The notes under the pieces are model-generated. The model was not told the DNA's origin and made no database searches. It saw only the letters and a program-made list of their open reading frames with translations. Shown here piece by piece: positions 1 to 9,254 of a stretch of DNA of 21,447 nucleotides (position 1 is the stretch's first letter; each line of letters opens with the position of its first letter). The position numbers were made by a program, and so were the translations under genes. Source of the DNA: a virus; IMG/VR virus record IMGVR_UViG_3300047089_000149, positions 1 to 21,447 of that record. One strand, written 5' to 3'.

Positions 1-2
1 CG

Positions 3-203
3 GCTTCACTGATCTATCACCTGTCGGCCACGGAGCGGCTGCTGCCGCAGATTGTCAGCTATCAGATGCCAATCAATTACCCGGCGCTGGCCTTGGCCAA
101 CCGCATCTACGGTGATGCCTCGCGCAGTGATGAGCTGGTTGCGGAGAATAAGACGGTGCATCCGGCATTCATGCAACGCGACATCATTGCGTTAAGCACA
201 TGA
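3..203 (+). CDS. DNA circularization protein (Mu gpN-like), C-terminal end only
   Basis: An open frame enters from the left edge and ends in TGA at 201-203, giving the last 66 residues of a protein. The run LANRIYGDASRSDELVAENK followed by a His-Pro-Ala-Phe stretch matches what I recall of the C-terminus of Mu gpN/phage DNA circularization proteins, which carry a conserved L-x-G-D-x-x-R-x-D-E pattern and an N-x-x-x-H-P-x-F motif. These proteins belong to the myovirus tail/baseplate hub set. Its stop overlaps the next start by ATGA, so the two are translationally coupled. In Mu, gpP (gp44) and gp45 lie between N and gp46; here they do not. The family call is from memory of the motif, with no alignment. 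Confidence 0.6.
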   Translation, partial: ASLIYHLSATERLLPQIVSYQMPINYPALALANRIYGDASRSDELVAENKTVHPAFMQRDIIALST

Positions 204-694
204 GTGATATTCGCATCATCAATGTCACCAACCTTAATGGCATCTGGGCCGATTGGCTGCTCAAGCCGAATGGTGCCCTGGATGAAAGCCAGGAGCTGGT
301 CAACGTCGCCAAGGTGGCGCTGCTGACGCATGCCCTGGCTGACCCGAGTGACATCCTACCCGATCCCGACAGCACCGACCGGCGCGGCTGGTGGGGTGAT
401 CTTGAGGCGGATGCACTTTGGGATGGCTGGCCGATTGGCTGCAAGCTGTGGCTATTGGAGCGCGCCAAGATCACGCCAGCTGAGGCGCGCGAAGGCTCAA
501 CTTTGGTCCGCGCCGAACAGTATTGCCAGATTGCCTTGCAGCCGATGATCGACATTGGGCTGTGCACAGCCTTCACTGTCAATGCCACGCGCGGCAGTCT
601 TGAGCGCATTGATGTGGCCATCGTGGTCTATCGTGGCCCGCTGCCGCAGATTGAGTTGCGCTTTCAAAACCTCTGGCTCGGGATCGAGAATTAA
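200..694 (+). CDS. Mu gp46-like baseplate protein (phage GP46 family)
   Basis: This 164-residue protein has the GP46-family hallmark DRRGWWGD (residues 60-67) after an acidic segment, and normal family length. In Mu-like phages gp46 is a baseplate wedge component, possibly the counterpart of T4 gp25/P2 gpW, acting in the contractile-tail baseplate. The ATG overlaps the upstream stop (ATGA). The next gene is the gp47/J-like baseplate protein, then gp48, the canonical Mu order. No odd features. Well supported by motif and synteny. Confidence 0.9.
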   Translation: MSDIRIINVTNLNGIWADWLLKPNGALDESQELVNVAKVALLTHALADPSDILPDPDSTDRRGWWGDLEADALWDGWPIGCKLWLLERAKITPAEAREGSTLVRAEQYCQIALQPMIDIGLCTAFTVNATRGSLERIDVAIVVYRGPLPQIELRFQNLWLGIEN

Positions 695-697
695 AAC

Positions 698-1768
698 ATG
701 CCGTGGTCAACACCATCGCTGAGTGATGTTCGCCAGACCGTGCGCGGGGAAATCACCACGGCCCTGGGGCGTGCCACGTTTGTTGGCAACAGCGTCCTGC
801 GTGTCATGGCTGATGCCACGGCAGCACTGACGCATCTGGTGTTGCGCTACATTGATTGGCTGTCTCTGCAGCTCCTGCCCGACACTGCCGAAACTGAATG
901 GCTGGACCGGCACGGTGATATTTGGCTGGTCAATGCCGATGGCACCACAGGACGCAAGGCCGCTGCCACTGCTGCAGGCTCAGTGACCATGACCGGGACA
1001 CCGGGGATTGTCGTCCCAACCGCAACGCAATTGTCCGATGGTGCGACAACCTACCAGACCACGGCCGACATCACGCTGGGCACAACTCCGGTGGCTGCTG
1101 ATGTTCGTGCCATTGACCCAGGAGCGGCCGGAAACCATGATGCCGGGTATTCACTGGATTTTGTTGCTGCACTGCCAGGTGTTGATGGCTCGGCCATCGT
1201 GGTCCAATTGGTCGGCGGGGCTGATGCCGAAACTGACAATGAACTGCGCCAGCGCATCCTGCGCCGCATTCAAAATCCGCCGATGGGTGGCTCCGAGGCC
1301 GACTATGAGCAGTGGGCGCTGGCAGTCAATGGTGTGACGCGCGCCTGGGCTGCACCTGAGCAGGGTGTTGGCACCATCACGGTGCGCTTCCTGATGGATG
1401 ACCTGCGCGCCAGTGATGATGGCTGGCCGACGCCGGATGACATCATTGCGGTTGATACCTACATCGAGACAAAGCGCCCGGTGACGGTGAAGGATTGCTA
1501 TGTGCTGGCACCGATCAAGGAATTCATTGACATCACCATTGCCAATCTCATCCCTGACCAAGCAGAAACGCGGGCACAAATCGAACAAAGCATTCGTGAC
1601 ATGCTGTTCGCCCAGGCTGCGCCAGGGCAGACCATCTATGCTTCATGGGTGAGCTACGCGATTATGAACGCCCCCAGCGTTCAGTCATTCAATCTTGTGA
1701 CCACTGCTGATTATGTGATGCCGTCGCTCGGGCACATGGCGGTGCTGGAAACAATCTTATTCGAGTGA
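698..1768 (+). CDS. Baseplate J-like protein (Mu gp47 family)
   Basis: The 356-residue protein has the Baseplate_J pattern: an N-terminal helical part (about 1-90), a central domain rich in G, T and A with GxxxxAGNxxxG-type segments (about 95-200), the motif GGADAETDNELRQRIL near residues 173-188, and a C-terminal domain ending in a short beta segment. Baseplate_J/gp47 proteins form the wedge ring around the hub of contractile tails. The ATG lies three bases after the gp46 stop, and the gene is followed at four bases by the gp48-like gene, so all three belong to one late transcript. Length and synteny fit the family. Confidence 0.92.
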   Translation: MPWSTPSLSDVRQTVRGEITTALGRATFVGNSVLRVMADATAALTHLVLRYIDWLSLQLLPDTAETEWLDRHGDIWLVNADGTTGRKAAATAAGSVTMTGTPGIVVPTATQLSDGATTYQTTADITLGTTPVAADVRAIDPGAAGNHDAGYSLDFVAALPGVDGSAIVVQLVGGADAETDNELRQRILRRIQNPPMGGSEADYEQWALAVNGVTRAWAAPEQGVGTITVRFLMDDLRASDDGWPTPDDIIAVDTYIETKRPVTVKDCYVLAPIKEFIDITIANLIPDQAETRAQIEQSIRDMLFAQAAPGQTIYASWVSYAIMNAPSVQSFNLVTTADYVMPSLGHMAVLETILFE

Positions 1769-1772
1769 TGGC

Positions 1773-2543
1773 ATGAGCGACCGGCATCTGCGCAGGTCAG
1801 GCTCCGATTACCTGCAAGCCTTTCTGGCATTGCTGCCGCAGGGGCAGGCCTGGCCGCGCCATTTCGACAGCCTGCTGGTCAAGGTTTGCAAAGGGCTGTG
1901 CGAATTTTGGGGTTTCGTTGACAGCCGTGCGGCCGATTTGCTCGAGCGCGAGAGTGATCCGCGCCAGACGATAGAGCTGCTGCCGGATTTTGAACGCAAT
2001 TTTGGTCTGCCTGATCCCTGCTACACCGCGCCGCAGAGCATTGATGAGCGCCACCTCGCGCTGATCATGCGCATGACCATGCTGGGTGCGCAGTCGCGCG
2101 AGTTCTTTATCGGTGTGGCTGCACAGATTGGCTACACCATCAGCATCACTGAATATCGCACCTTCGTGGTCGGCCTTGATCATGTCGGTGATGCGCGTGT
2201 GTACGGCGATCTGCCGCCCGACCCGATGCGCAATGAATGGGGTGTGCCCATCATGGGGGCCGTGGGCGATGCCCCGGTGGCCGATGGTGAGCTGAGCGAA
2301 TGGCCTTACTACGGGCTCGGTCCTGATACGAACCGCTTTTATTGGACCGTGCATGTTGCCTCAGCAAAGTTGACCTGGTTTCGCTGCGCCAGCGGCCAGA
2401 CCGGTGTTGATCCGCACTTGCGCATTGGCTTGGCTGACGATCTGGAATGTCTGCTCAACCGCTGGAAGCCTGCACACACGCACATCATCTTTGACTATTC
2501 CGGCTTGAGCAATCCTGGCGATCCGATGGCCGGGACACCCTAA
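1773..2543 (+). CDS. YmfQ/DUF2313 tail protein (Mu gp48-like)
   Basis: The 256-residue protein opens with a pattern typical of gp48/YmfQ proteins: YLQAFLALLPQGQAW at residues 13-27, where LLPxGxAW is the family signature, followed by D-P-R-x-T-x-E-L-L-P-D-F-E. Proteins of this family sit at the periphery of Mu-type baseplates and bridge to tail fibres. The C-terminal region holds an R-W-K-P-A-H-T segment that is also characteristic. It lies four bases after gp47 and before the fibre genes, as expected. No strong Shine-Dalgarno is visible, so translation is probably coupled to gp47. Confidence 0.88.
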   Translation: MSDRHLRRSGSDYLQAFLALLPQGQAWPRHFDSLLVKVCKGLCEFWGFVDSRAADLLERESDPRQTIELLPDFERNFGLPDPCYTAPQSIDERHLALIMRMTMLGAQSREFFIGVAAQIGYTISITEYRTFVVGLDHVGDARVYGDLPPDPMRNEWGVPIMGAVGDAPVADGELSEWPYYGLGPDTNRFYWTVHVASAKLTWFRCASGQTGVDPHLRIGLADDLECLLNRWKPAHTHIIFDYSGLSNPGDPMAGTP

Positions 2544-2616
2544 GCACTCAACTTTCTTTTGGTCTGGAAACCTCGGGCTGCTGTCACCGGCTGTCCTAGA
2601 GAGAGGAATTGCGTCG

Positions 2617-3906
2617 ATGAAATACGAGCAGCCTTATGGCGTGTCTGATCCCAACGCCAGTTACATCAACGGCAATCCATCGACCGGCACGATGGGGTCA
2701 ATCCCGCCCGCCGCCTCCATCGAAAACCCGCAACGCGAGATCGTCAACACCATTACCGACGCTGGCATTGCCGCGACCGACGCCGACCTGCACCAGCTGG
2801 CCAAGGCGATCCAGAGCGGTCAGTTAAATTTTAAGCACGACACCGGCACCGCCAATGCCTACGCGACAAGCCTGGTGCCAAACCCTGGCAGTTATTTCGA
2901 GGGGCTTAGCGTCATTCTCAAGGTCGGCAACCTGAATACCGGTGCAAGCGTCCTCAACATCAACTCAATTGGCAATGCGCCTATCGTGCGCGCTGACGGC
3001 TCGCCGCTGACCGGTGGTGAATTGATCGGCGGCCAGTATGTACTGTTTCTATTTGATGGCACCAGTTGGCGCATGGTGTGGGCCACGTCTGGCAGCATCG
3101 CTGGCATGCCGGTGTGGCTCACCAAGACAACCGATTTTTATGTCAACGGCACCACCGGCAATGATGCCTGGGATGGCACGTCAGCAACATTCGTCAGCGG
3201 GAAAAAAGGACCGTTCCAGACGCTGCAGCGCGCTGCGAATGAATACCCGAAATACAATCTCAACGGCTACATGATCAACATCCATGTTGCCGGGGGCACC
3301 TATGCCAAGGTGAGCTGCGGTCCCGCCAACGGCTCAGGGCAGGTTAATTGGGTCGGCAATCCAGCATCACCAACAACCGTTGCCATCAATGCCGCATCCG
3401 GCTCGGCCGTCATCATTGGCTTGGCTGGTCCGCCAATGCAGTTCGATGGCTTTACTCTCACATCGGGCGTGGCGATCCCCGGTGACCCCGGCTTCGGCAT
3501 CTGGGTGGTGCAGGGCGCACAGGTCATCACGGTCAATCTGACCTTTGGTGCAGCCTACACGGCGCATATTGGTTGCTCGGAAGCAACGCTGACGATTGAC
3601 GGCGCGATCAACATCAATGGTGTTTCACAAATTTGCCTCGACTGTGATGGTGGCCGCATCATTCTCAATGCAGTCACACTGCCAGTATTCAACTTCAATA
3701 TCGGCATGACCTACGCGGCGGGCTTTGTGAATGCCAGCAATGTCGGCCGCGTCGTCGGGCCAGGTGTGTTCAACGGCATCGCCAATGTCGGCGGGCCGAA
3801 ATACTTCATCACGGGCAACGGCATTCTCAACACATTTGGACAGGGCGTGGCGGCCTGGCCGGGCAATCAACCTGGTGTTCTCAGCACTGGCGGTCAGGCG
3901 TTCTGA
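2617..3906 (+). CDS. Tail fibre with predicted parallel beta-helix
   Basis: This is a 429-residue adhesin-type protein. Residues 1-70 hold a fibre N-terminus (GSIPPAASIENPQREIVNTI) of the type that attaches to the baseplate. About 75-160 are a small beta domain. From about residue 165 there is DFYVNGTTGNDAWDGTS followed by GPFQTLQRA, a common entry to right-handed parallel beta-helix fibres, and the rest is rich in short V/I-x-G/N turns. It probably contacts the host surface; no depolymerase catalytic residues can be assigned. A GAGAGG ribosome-binding site lies about 12 bases upstream. The preceding 73-base gap shows no clear terminator or promoter. Confidence 0.8.
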   Translation: MKYEQPYGVSDPNASYINGNPSTGTMGSIPPAASIENPQREIVNTITDAGIAATDADLHQLAKAIQSGQLNFKHDTGTANAYATSLVPNPGSYFEGLSVILKVGNLNTGASVLNINSIGNAPIVRADGSPLTGGELIGGQYVLFLFDGTSWRMVWATSGSIAGMPVWLTKTTDFYVNGTTGNDAWDGTSATFVSGKKGPFQTLQRAANEYPKYNLNGYMINIHVAGGTYAKVSCGPANGSGQVNWVGNPASPTTVAINAASGSAVIIGLAGPPMQFDGFTLTSGVAIPGDPGFGIWVVQGAQVITVNLTFGAAYTAHIGCSEATLTIDGAININGVSQICLDCDGGRIILNAVTLPVFNFNIGMTYAAGFVNASNVGRVVGPGVFNGIANVGGPKYFITGNGILNTFGQGVAAWPGNQPGVLSTGGQAF

Positions 3907-3927
3907 TTTAACGGAAAGGGGAAGCAC

Positions 3928-4485
3928 ATGCCTGCAGGATACAACCCAAGCGACTGGTACTGGATCATCGGCGGCAGTGCCACCGATGTTTGGTCGAGTG
4001 CGCGCGCCATGTCGGTGCCGATTGCCGATGCAACCTACACCGATTGGATGAATGCCGGAAATACAGCGACAGCCATTGCATCGCTGACGGAATTATATGC
4101 GGTGTTGGCGCAGCAGTTTCCTGCAGGCAGCCTGCCGACTTACAATCCCGACGCGCGCTCCCGCAAGGCAACCGGTGGGGTCATCATAACGAGCATAAGC
4201 CCGATCGCATTCATGAGTGATCCGGTCTCACGCAACACGCTCGCCAATGCCGACAGTTTTGCGAAGGCAAATCCAGGTCACATCACCGATTGGAAATTAT
4301 CTGACGGCAGTTTTATCAAACTGAATGAAGCGCAACTTGCTACGGCGTTGAACGATATGGCGACGTTCGTGCAATCCTGTTTCACCAAGGAAAGCGACAA
4401 CCTCACCGCGATCAATGGTGGCACCATCACGACCATTGCACAGATTGATGCCGCCTTTGCCGCCATCTCCAACGTCTTTCCCTAG
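3928..4485 (+). CDS. DUF4376-domain tail fibre-associated protein
   Basis: The 185-residue product begins with a Trp-rich segment (SDWYWIIGG, residues 8-16). Its C-terminal half fits the DUF4376 pattern found next to phage tail fibres: DARSRKATGGVIITSISPI, then a Trp-Lys-x-x-D-G segment, VQSCFTKE near residue 150, and INGGTITTIAQIDAAF near the end. Proteins with this domain occur among fibre genes of proteobacterial phages; their exact role (fibre tip or assembly) is not established. AAAGGGG 6-12 bases upstream is a good ribosome-binding site. The next gene starts two bases after the stop. Confidence 0.75.
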   Translation: MPAGYNPSDWYWIIGGSATDVWSSARAMSVPIADATYTDWMNAGNTATAIASLTELYAVLAQQFPAGSLPTYNPDARSRKATGGVIITSISPIAFMSDPVSRNTLANADSFAKANPGHITDWKLSDGSFIKLNEAQLATALNDMATFVQSCFTKESDNLTAINGGTITTIAQIDAAFAAISNVFP

Positions 4486-4487
4486 TC

Positions 4488-4835
4488 ATGGCCACCGTCA
4501 ATATCACCGTCGAAAACGATGCTGATTTCTACCGCACGTTTCAGTATGTCATGTCATCATCAAACACGCCCATCGACATGACCGGTGCATCCCTGGAAAT
4601 GATGTTGCGCCGGCACGCCGAGGATGCCGAGGCCTTGCTGCGCCTCGGCACTGATACCGGCGAGATCGTGCTGACCGATCCGCCCAATGGTCTGTTCACA
4701 GTGATGATCAAACAGGATGCGCTCGAACGTCTCGGGCTGGGCAGCTTTGATCATTCCAACATCATGACGCTGGGCGGCCTCAAGACAAAAATCTGGAATG
4801 GTACGTTGATCAATAATGCAGGGCCGACACGATGA
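4488..4835 (+). CDS. Small fibre-cluster protein, unknown function
   Basis: The 115-residue protein opens [19 protein letters not shown] and continues with a [13 protein letters not shown] strand-turn-strand pattern. This looks like the small beta-sandwich proteins encoded between fibre genes (BppU-like N-termini of phage receptor-binding baseplates), a resemblance I judge by eye only. It contains no catalytic motif or membrane segment. It starts two bases after the DUF4376 gene, and its stop overlaps the start of the collagen-like fibre by ATGA, so a structural link to that fibre is likely. Confidence 0.65.
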   Translation: MATVNITVENDADFYRTFQYVMSSSNTPIDMTGASLEMMLRRHAEDAEALLRLGTDTGEIVLTDPPNGLFTVMIKQDALERLGLGSFDHSNIMTLGGLKTKIWNGTLINNAGPTR

Positions 4836-6412
4836 GCAGCGTCGAAGTCAGCACCTCCTATGACGTTGACATTGCCGCCCCGCTGCCGCCCGTTGTGGTG
4901 TTGTCACCGGATGATGTGGAAACCATCATCACTGGTGAGCAAGGGCCGCCTGGTCCTCCCGGCACTCCTGGTGGGCCAGCAGGACCGCAAGGCCCACCAG
5001 GGGCACAAGGCCCACCAGGCGTCCCTGGGCCTGATGGTGCACAAGGACCGAAGGGCAGCACCGGCGCGCCTGGCCCAGCCGGTGCAACAGGGCCGACCGG
5101 ATCACAGGGCATCCCAGGGCCGCAGGGCATCGCAGGCCCAACAGGTCCACAGGGCACAACCGGGCCACCAGGGCCTACCGGCGCGACGGGGGCCGACAGC
5201 ACTGTGCCAGGGCCGACAGGTCCGCAGGGTGCAACAGGCCCGCAAGGACCAGCAGGACCAGCAGGCACTGCAACCGTTGTTTGTTCTGACACGCCGCCCG
5301 CTGGTGCGGCTGATAATTCACTCTGGTGGGAGAGCGACAGCGGCCTGCTCTATACCCGCTACAATGATGGCACCTCGACGCAATGGGTGCTGGTGACGCC
5401 GCAGCCTGATTTGTCGGCGTTCGTCCTTGAAGCACCAAAAGATGTAAACACCTACGGGCGCAAGAACGCTGGCTGGAATGCGGTCGTCAGCAAGGCTGGC
5501 GATACCATGAGTGGCCCGCTGGTCATCAGTGATTTGACGACGCCGACGCTCAAGCTGAATAAGACCTCGACCGGCAATGCCACCATCAACGGAACGATGA
5601 GTGATGTGTTGCGATGGGCATTGGTCCTCGGCAATCAAGGCGTGGAAGCCGGAAGTAGTGCCGGAAGCGATTTTGCAATCAATTCCTACACCGATGCCGG
5701 TGCACTAATTGGCGCGGCCATGACGATTACTCGCTCAAACTTAAAGGTGACTTTCGGCGGCGGCTTAGTGAACGGTGGCAACATAGAAAGCCCCGGCGTG
5801 GTGTATGGGAATGGATTTGCCCTGCAATCACCGGCTGGTGTCGTCCTCAACGGCAATGCTGCTGCGAGCAATATCTACTTTGACAATCCGTCTGGCTCAT
5901 ACTTGCAATATTCGCGAGGCAATGGAAATTATTATTTTGCCGTCAACGGCACCATCGGCTGCTGGCTGTTGTGGAGCGGTGTCATTGGCATCCAGGTCAG
6001 CGGTGCCGCCGCAAAACCGGGCGGCGGGCCTTGGGTTGATAGTTCGGACATTCGCATCAAGACCGTGATTGCTGACTACACCACCGGACTCGATGCAGTC
6101 GCAAACCTGCATCCGGTTACTTTCATCTATAAGGGCAACGACACACGCGAGCCGCCAGAGGATGTGAAAGCGCCTGCGCCTTATCCGAACAGTCATCATC
6201 ATCAGGCGGCACTTGATCAGAAGCAGTTTCATGGTCTGGTCGCGCAAGAGGTTGAGACAATCTTTCCTGAAATGGTGACAAAGCGCGATGGCTACATTGA
6301 TGGCAAGCCGGTGACTGACTTGCGTGACCTCGACACCGGGCCATTGATCTTCGCGCTCATCAATGCCGTCAAGGAATTGAAAGCGCGCATCGAAACGCTG
6401 GAAGGTGCCTGA
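4832..6412 (+). CDS. Collagen-like tail fibre with C-terminal S74 autoprocessing chaperone
   Basis: The 526-residue protein has three parts. Residues 1-34 are a short leader. Residues 35-147 are an almost unbroken Gly-X-Y collagen-like repeat (about 36 triplets, many GPP, GPQ and GPT) with two register breaks, one extra Gly at 47/48 and a four-residue STVP insert at 123-126. The middle is a beta-rich shaft. Residues about 403-526 form a peptidase S74 intramolecular chaperone: SSDIRIK holds the presumed Ser405/Lys410 self-cleavage dyad, followed by [17 protein letters not shown] and [16 protein letters not shown], then a C-terminal coiled-coil stretch. S74 domains trimerise fibres and are then cut off. 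The protein is therefore a trimeric fibre. Confidence 0.88.
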   Translation: MSSVEVSTSYDVDIAAPLPPVVVLSPDDVETIITGEQGPPGPPGTPGGPAGPQGPPGAQGPPGVPGPDGAQGPKGSTGAPGPAGATGPTGSQGIPGPQGIAGPTGPQGTTGPPGPTGATGADSTVPGPTGPQGATGPQGPAGPAGTATVVCSDTPPAGAADNSLWWESDSGLLYTRYNDGTSTQWVLVTPQPDLSAFVLEAPKDVNTYGRKNAGWNAVVSKAGDTMSGPLVISDLTTPTLKLNKTSTGNATINGTMSDVLRWALVLGNQGVEAGSSAGSDFAINSYTDAGALIGAAMTITRSNLKVTFGGGLVNGGNIESPGVVYGNGFALQSPAGVVLNGNAAASNIYFDNPSGSYLQYSRGNGNYYFAVNGTIGCWLLWSGVIGIQVSGAAAKPGGGPWVDSSDIRIKTVIADYTTGLDAVANLHPVTFIYKGNDTREPPEDVKAPAPYPNSHHHQAALDQKQFHGLVAQEVETIFPEMVTKRDGYIDGKPVTDLRDLDTGPLIFALINAVKELKARIETLEGA

Positions 6413-6414
6413 GC

Positions 6415-7632
6415 ATGGCACTGGATTTCCCATCAGCACCAACCGTTGGCCAGAAATATCCGCAGCCGCCTGTCAGTGGCATGCCGGTCTATACCTGGGA
6501 TGGTGAGAAATGGACCACCATTGGCGGCACACTGGACACTGGTGGAGCTGGCACGGCACTGCCACTGGTCAACGCAACACCCGCCCTGGTTGGCAGCTCA
6601 ACCAAGTATGCGCGTGAGGACCACGTTCACCCAACCGATCTGTCGCGAGCGGTGTTCGACGCGCTGGCCTATAACAGCATCGTCATCAACGGCGGGATGC
6701 AGGTCAGTCAGGAACTTGGCGGTGGCGGCAGGACAACGAACGGCTTTATCTGTGACGGCTGGCGGCTCAACTGGAACGGCACGATGGCCGGAACGGCGGC
6801 GCAAAGCGCGGCGGCAATCTTTCCCGGCTTTACGCACTGTCTCGCCCTGTCGATCAGCACGGCGGAAGCGGTGCTTGCAGCGGGCGAGTATGCGCAAATC
6901 ATGCAGTTCATAGAAGGCTGGCGCATTGCGCGGCTGGCGTGGGGCACGGCCAATGCTAAACCGATCACCATCGGTTTTTGGACTGCGCATCATCGTACCG
7001 GGCTGTGGAGCGGTTCGGTGCGCAATGGCGGCAGTGCGCGCTCCTATGTATTTACTTACACGCAGGCCGCCGCTGATGTGGCGCAATACAACACCGTCAC
7101 CATCCCCGGCGATACAACAGGGACATGGCCAACCGACACCACGGCTGGAATGATCCTGACCTTTGCGGTGGCGTCAGGGGCGACCTACATCGCACCGGCA
7201 GCCAACACTTGGTACGGCGCGAACTACATGGCCGCGCCGGGACAGGTGAACGGCGTGGGCGCAACCTCAGATGTTTTCCGCCTGACCGGTGTAGTTATGT
7301 TGCCGGGAACGGAAGCGCCAAGCGCATCGCGGTCGGCATTGCTCATGCGGCCCTTTGATCAGGAATTGACAACCTGCAAACGCTACTGGAACCGGATGCA
7401 AAGCCTGATTGTCTCCGGTTACAGCCCGAACGCCCTCTACACCTATCACGCCTTTACCTTCCCCGAGATGCGGGCGATCCCGACACTGGCGTGTACAGTC
7501 ACCAGCAATAATTCGACGGGTGGACCTACTTTTACTACGGTCAATGTCAACACCTGTTTTTGCAACGTGCAGAACTACGGAGCGGCGGATTACTATTCGA
7601 TTTTCGGCATCACGCTGGATGCGAGGCTGTGA
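6415..7632 (+). CDS. Second tail fibre / receptor-binding protein
   Basis: This 405-residue protein has an N-terminal Trp-containing module ([13 protein letters not shown], residues 26-38), a linker with DHVHPTD, then [17 protein letters not shown] and a long beta-rich domain. Near residue 310 it has [18 protein letters not shown]. The F-D-Q-E-L-x-x-C-x-R-Y motif is common at the end of phage tail-fibre and carbohydrate-binding-like proteins in Rhizobiales and other Proteobacteria. It probably recognises the host surface. Start supported by GGAAGGTG upstream; it lies two bases after the collagen-like fibre stop. Confidence 0.75.
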   Translation: MALDFPSAPTVGQKYPQPPVSGMPVYTWDGEKWTTIGGTLDTGGAGTALPLVNATPALVGSSTKYAREDHVHPTDLSRAVFDALAYNSIVINGGMQVSQELGGGGRTTNGFICDGWRLNWNGTMAGTAAQSAAAIFPGFTHCLALSISTAEAVLAAGEYAQIMQFIEGWRIARLAWGTANAKPITIGFWTAHHRTGLWSGSVRNGGSARSYVFTYTQAAADVAQYNTVTIPGDTTGTWPTDTTAGMILTFAVASGATYIAPAANTWYGANYMAAPGQVNGVGATSDVFRLTGVVMLPGTEAPSASRSALLMRPFDQELTTCKRYWNRMQSLIVSGYSPNALYTYHAFTFPEMRAIPTLACTVTSNNSTGGPTFTTVNVNTCFCNVQNYGAADYYSIFGITLDARL

Positions 7633-7886
7633 TGGCAGAATACAAACTGACAACGACTGATCTTATTATCCGCACCAGCGATGGTGCCTACATTCCTCCG
7701 GACCCGGCGAACAGGGACCGCGCTGAGTATGAGCAATGGCTGGCTGATGGTGGTGCGCCTGATCCCTATGTGCCACCCGAAGTGCCGCCGGAAATATCAA
7801 CGCAGACAACCGTGCTGGCCGATCACGAGCAGAGGATTCGCGCGCTTGAGGAAATGACACAGCAGCCGAAGCGCAAACAGAAATGA
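7632..7886 (+). CDS. Small fibre-accessory protein
   Basis: The ATG overlaps the fibre stop (TGATG) and gives 84 residues; a longer in-frame extension upstream lies inside the fibre gene and is not used. The segment [30 protein letters not shown] (residues 11-40) followed by a proline-rich linker and a short charged helix is a pattern I recognise from small genes placed right after tail fibres. Those genes are often read as fibre-assembly or accessory proteins. No enzymatic motif. Function is inferred from position only. Confidence 0.7.
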   Translation: MAEYKLTTTDLIIRTSDGAYIPPDPANRDRAEYEQWLADGGAPDPYVPPEVPPEISTQTTVLADHEQRIRALEEMTQQPKRKQK

Positions 7887-8191
7887 TGGCCATTAGATTG
7901 ATCGCCATGGGTGTGCTGGTATTCATTGTCAGCGCCGCGTTTTACGGTGCCAGCTCCGCGCCCCCTGTCGTGCCAACATGCGTCACCGATGAGGACCGCG
8001 TTCACATCCGCGCGCAGGTGCTTTCAGCAGTTGATGATGCATTCAGGGACAACGTGAAACACCTGTTCGCTGGCTGGCTCAAGGATCCGCACCAGCAGCC
8101 TGAGCGTGCGGCTGCCGGTCTGCAAAGTTCTGTTGTCGCCTACCAACGCGCCCGCGCCGACGCGCTGAAATGGTCGCCAGCATCCTGCTAA
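7883..8191 (+). CDS. Membrane-anchored small protein of the lysis region
   Basis: The 102-residue product has one N-terminal hydrophobic stretch (about residues 5-25), then Pro-Pro and a single Cys at 33, and a helical C-terminal part likely exposed to the periplasm. ATGATG offers two starts; the first overlaps the previous stop. There is no lipobox at a standard position and only one membrane segment, so it is not an ordinary class I or II holin. Its place directly before the endolysin suggests a lysis accessory (spanin- or pinholin-like), but this rests on position alone. Confidence 0.6.
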   Translation: MMAIRLIAMGVLVFIVSAAFYGASSAPPVVPTCVTDEDRVHIRAQVLSAVDDAFRDNVKHLFAGWLKDPHQQPERAAAGLQSSVVAYQRARADALKWSPASC

Positions 8192-8204
8192 GGAAGGACC
8201 GCAA

Positions 8205-9161
8205 ATGATGCTCAGCCTCAAAGGCAAGGTGTCGCATTTCGGCGGCCCTAACGATGATGGCGTGGCACCCGATGAAGGCCTGGCCTTCATCAGTGCGGTT
8301 GACCAGGCACCGCATCTATTCCTGTCCTACCAGCCGGAAGGCACCACCGGCCTGGCGCGCAGGCTCAACCCCGAGACGTTCTACATCGCCTGTCGTTGGG
8401 ACTATGATGAAACCCCTGCCTACATGCTGCTTGAGGAAATGGCCCTGGTGCATGCACCAAAAACAGGGCGTTCACTCAAGTTATATCCGGCCGATTGGGG
8501 GCCGCATCAGGACACCGATCGCGTGGCGGATATTTCTCCTGGTGCCATGCAGGCCCTGGGCATCACCACCGACGATGAGGTGGTAGTCGAATTTCCATTC
8601 ACCTCGCGCGGCACCATTGCATCGGCTGGGTATGGGCGCGTCGTCATTTCATCCGGTCACGGCAAGTATGTACGCGGTGCATGCGGCATCCTTGATGAGG
8701 TGGATGAGGCGCGCAAAGTGGTTGAGCGTCTGGCCGATGAGCTGCGCGATCGCGGCGTTGAGGTTAAAACATTTCACGACGACACCAGCCACAGCCAGAA
8801 CGAAAACCTCAACACCATCGTGGACTATCACAATTCGCAGACGCGCGAGCTGGATGTGTCCGTGCATTTCAATGCCTACATCGAAACCACCAGCCCGATG
8901 GGCAGCGAATGTCTTTATGTGACGCAGAGTGCATTGGCTGATCATGTGTCTGCCGCCCTGGCCGCCTGCGGCTTCATCAACCGCGGCGCAAAAAAGCGCA
9001 CCGATTTATTCTTCCTCAACCAGACGACTGGCCCAGCCATCTTGATTGAAATCTGTTTCGTTGACAGCTCAGCCGATGCTGCTGTCTATGAGGATCAATT
9101 CGAGGCCATCTGTGAAGCCATCGCTGGTGTGCTGGGTGGTGTGCAGGCTGTGGCTGCATGA
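8205..9161 (+). CDS. Endolysin: N-acetylmuramoyl-L-alanine amidase with N-terminal double-psi beta-barrel-like domain
   Basis: Residues 145-310 form an Amidase_3 domain with the zinc ligands in order: His152 in SSGHG, Glu165 in DEVDE, His221 in SVHFNA and the catalytic Glu282 in IEICFVD. This enzyme class cuts the amide bond between MurNAc and the peptide stem. Residues 1-135 form a separate domain with PADWGPHQDTDRVADISPG and ALGITTDDEVVV, the look of an RlpA-like double-psi beta-barrel, probably for cell-wall binding. There is no signal peptide, so export depends on a holin. GGAAGG precedes the ATG. It is the last late gene before the terminator. Confidence 0.88.
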   Translation: MMLSLKGKVSHFGGPNDDGVAPDEGLAFISAVDQAPHLFLSYQPEGTTGLARRLNPETFYIACRWDYDETPAYMLLEEMALVHAPKTGRSLKLYPADWGPHQDTDRVADISPGAMQALGITTDDEVVVEFPFTSRGTIASAGYGRVVISSGHGKYVRGACGILDEVDEARKVVERLADELRDRGVEVKTFHDDTSHSQNENLNTIVDYHNSQTRELDVSVHFNAYIETTSPMGSECLYVTQSALADHVSAALAACGFINRGAKKRTDLFFLNQTTGPAILIEICFVDSSADAAVYEDQFEAICEAIAGVLGGVQAVAA

Positions 9162-9170
9162 AATAGAATT

Positions 9171-9227
9171 GTCCAGCTGCTCGCACCTCCGGCCTGGACA
9201 GTAGGCGGCCTGCGCCTTAGCGAGCAG
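9171..9227 (+). other. Structured 3' untranslated RNA, pseudoknot-capable
   Basis: Two perfect inverted repeats interleave: GTCCAG (9171-9176) with CTGGAC (9194-9199), and CTGCTCGC (9177-9184) with GCGAGCAG (9220-9227). A further hairpin, AGGCG-GCCTG-CGCCT, sits at 9203-9217. The 5' arm of the second stem starts right after that of the first, so both can form together only as an H-type pseudoknot. The element lies between the endolysin stop and the terminator. It could protect the late mRNA 3' end, be a small RNA, or be part of a DNA site such as attP. Confidence 0.45.
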
Positions 9228-9254
9228 GCATTTCGTACATGGGTGAAACAACTT

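Noticed and set aside
2544-2616. Promoter for the fibre genes in the 73-base gap
   Set aside because: No adequate -10/-35 pair could be found; a GAGAGG ribosome-binding site alone is visible.
4858-5292. Long open frames in the other five readings of the collagen region (for example minus 4858-5292)
   Set aside because: They arise because Gly-Pro-rich codons read open on the other strand; the plus frame has the triplet pattern and S74 domain.
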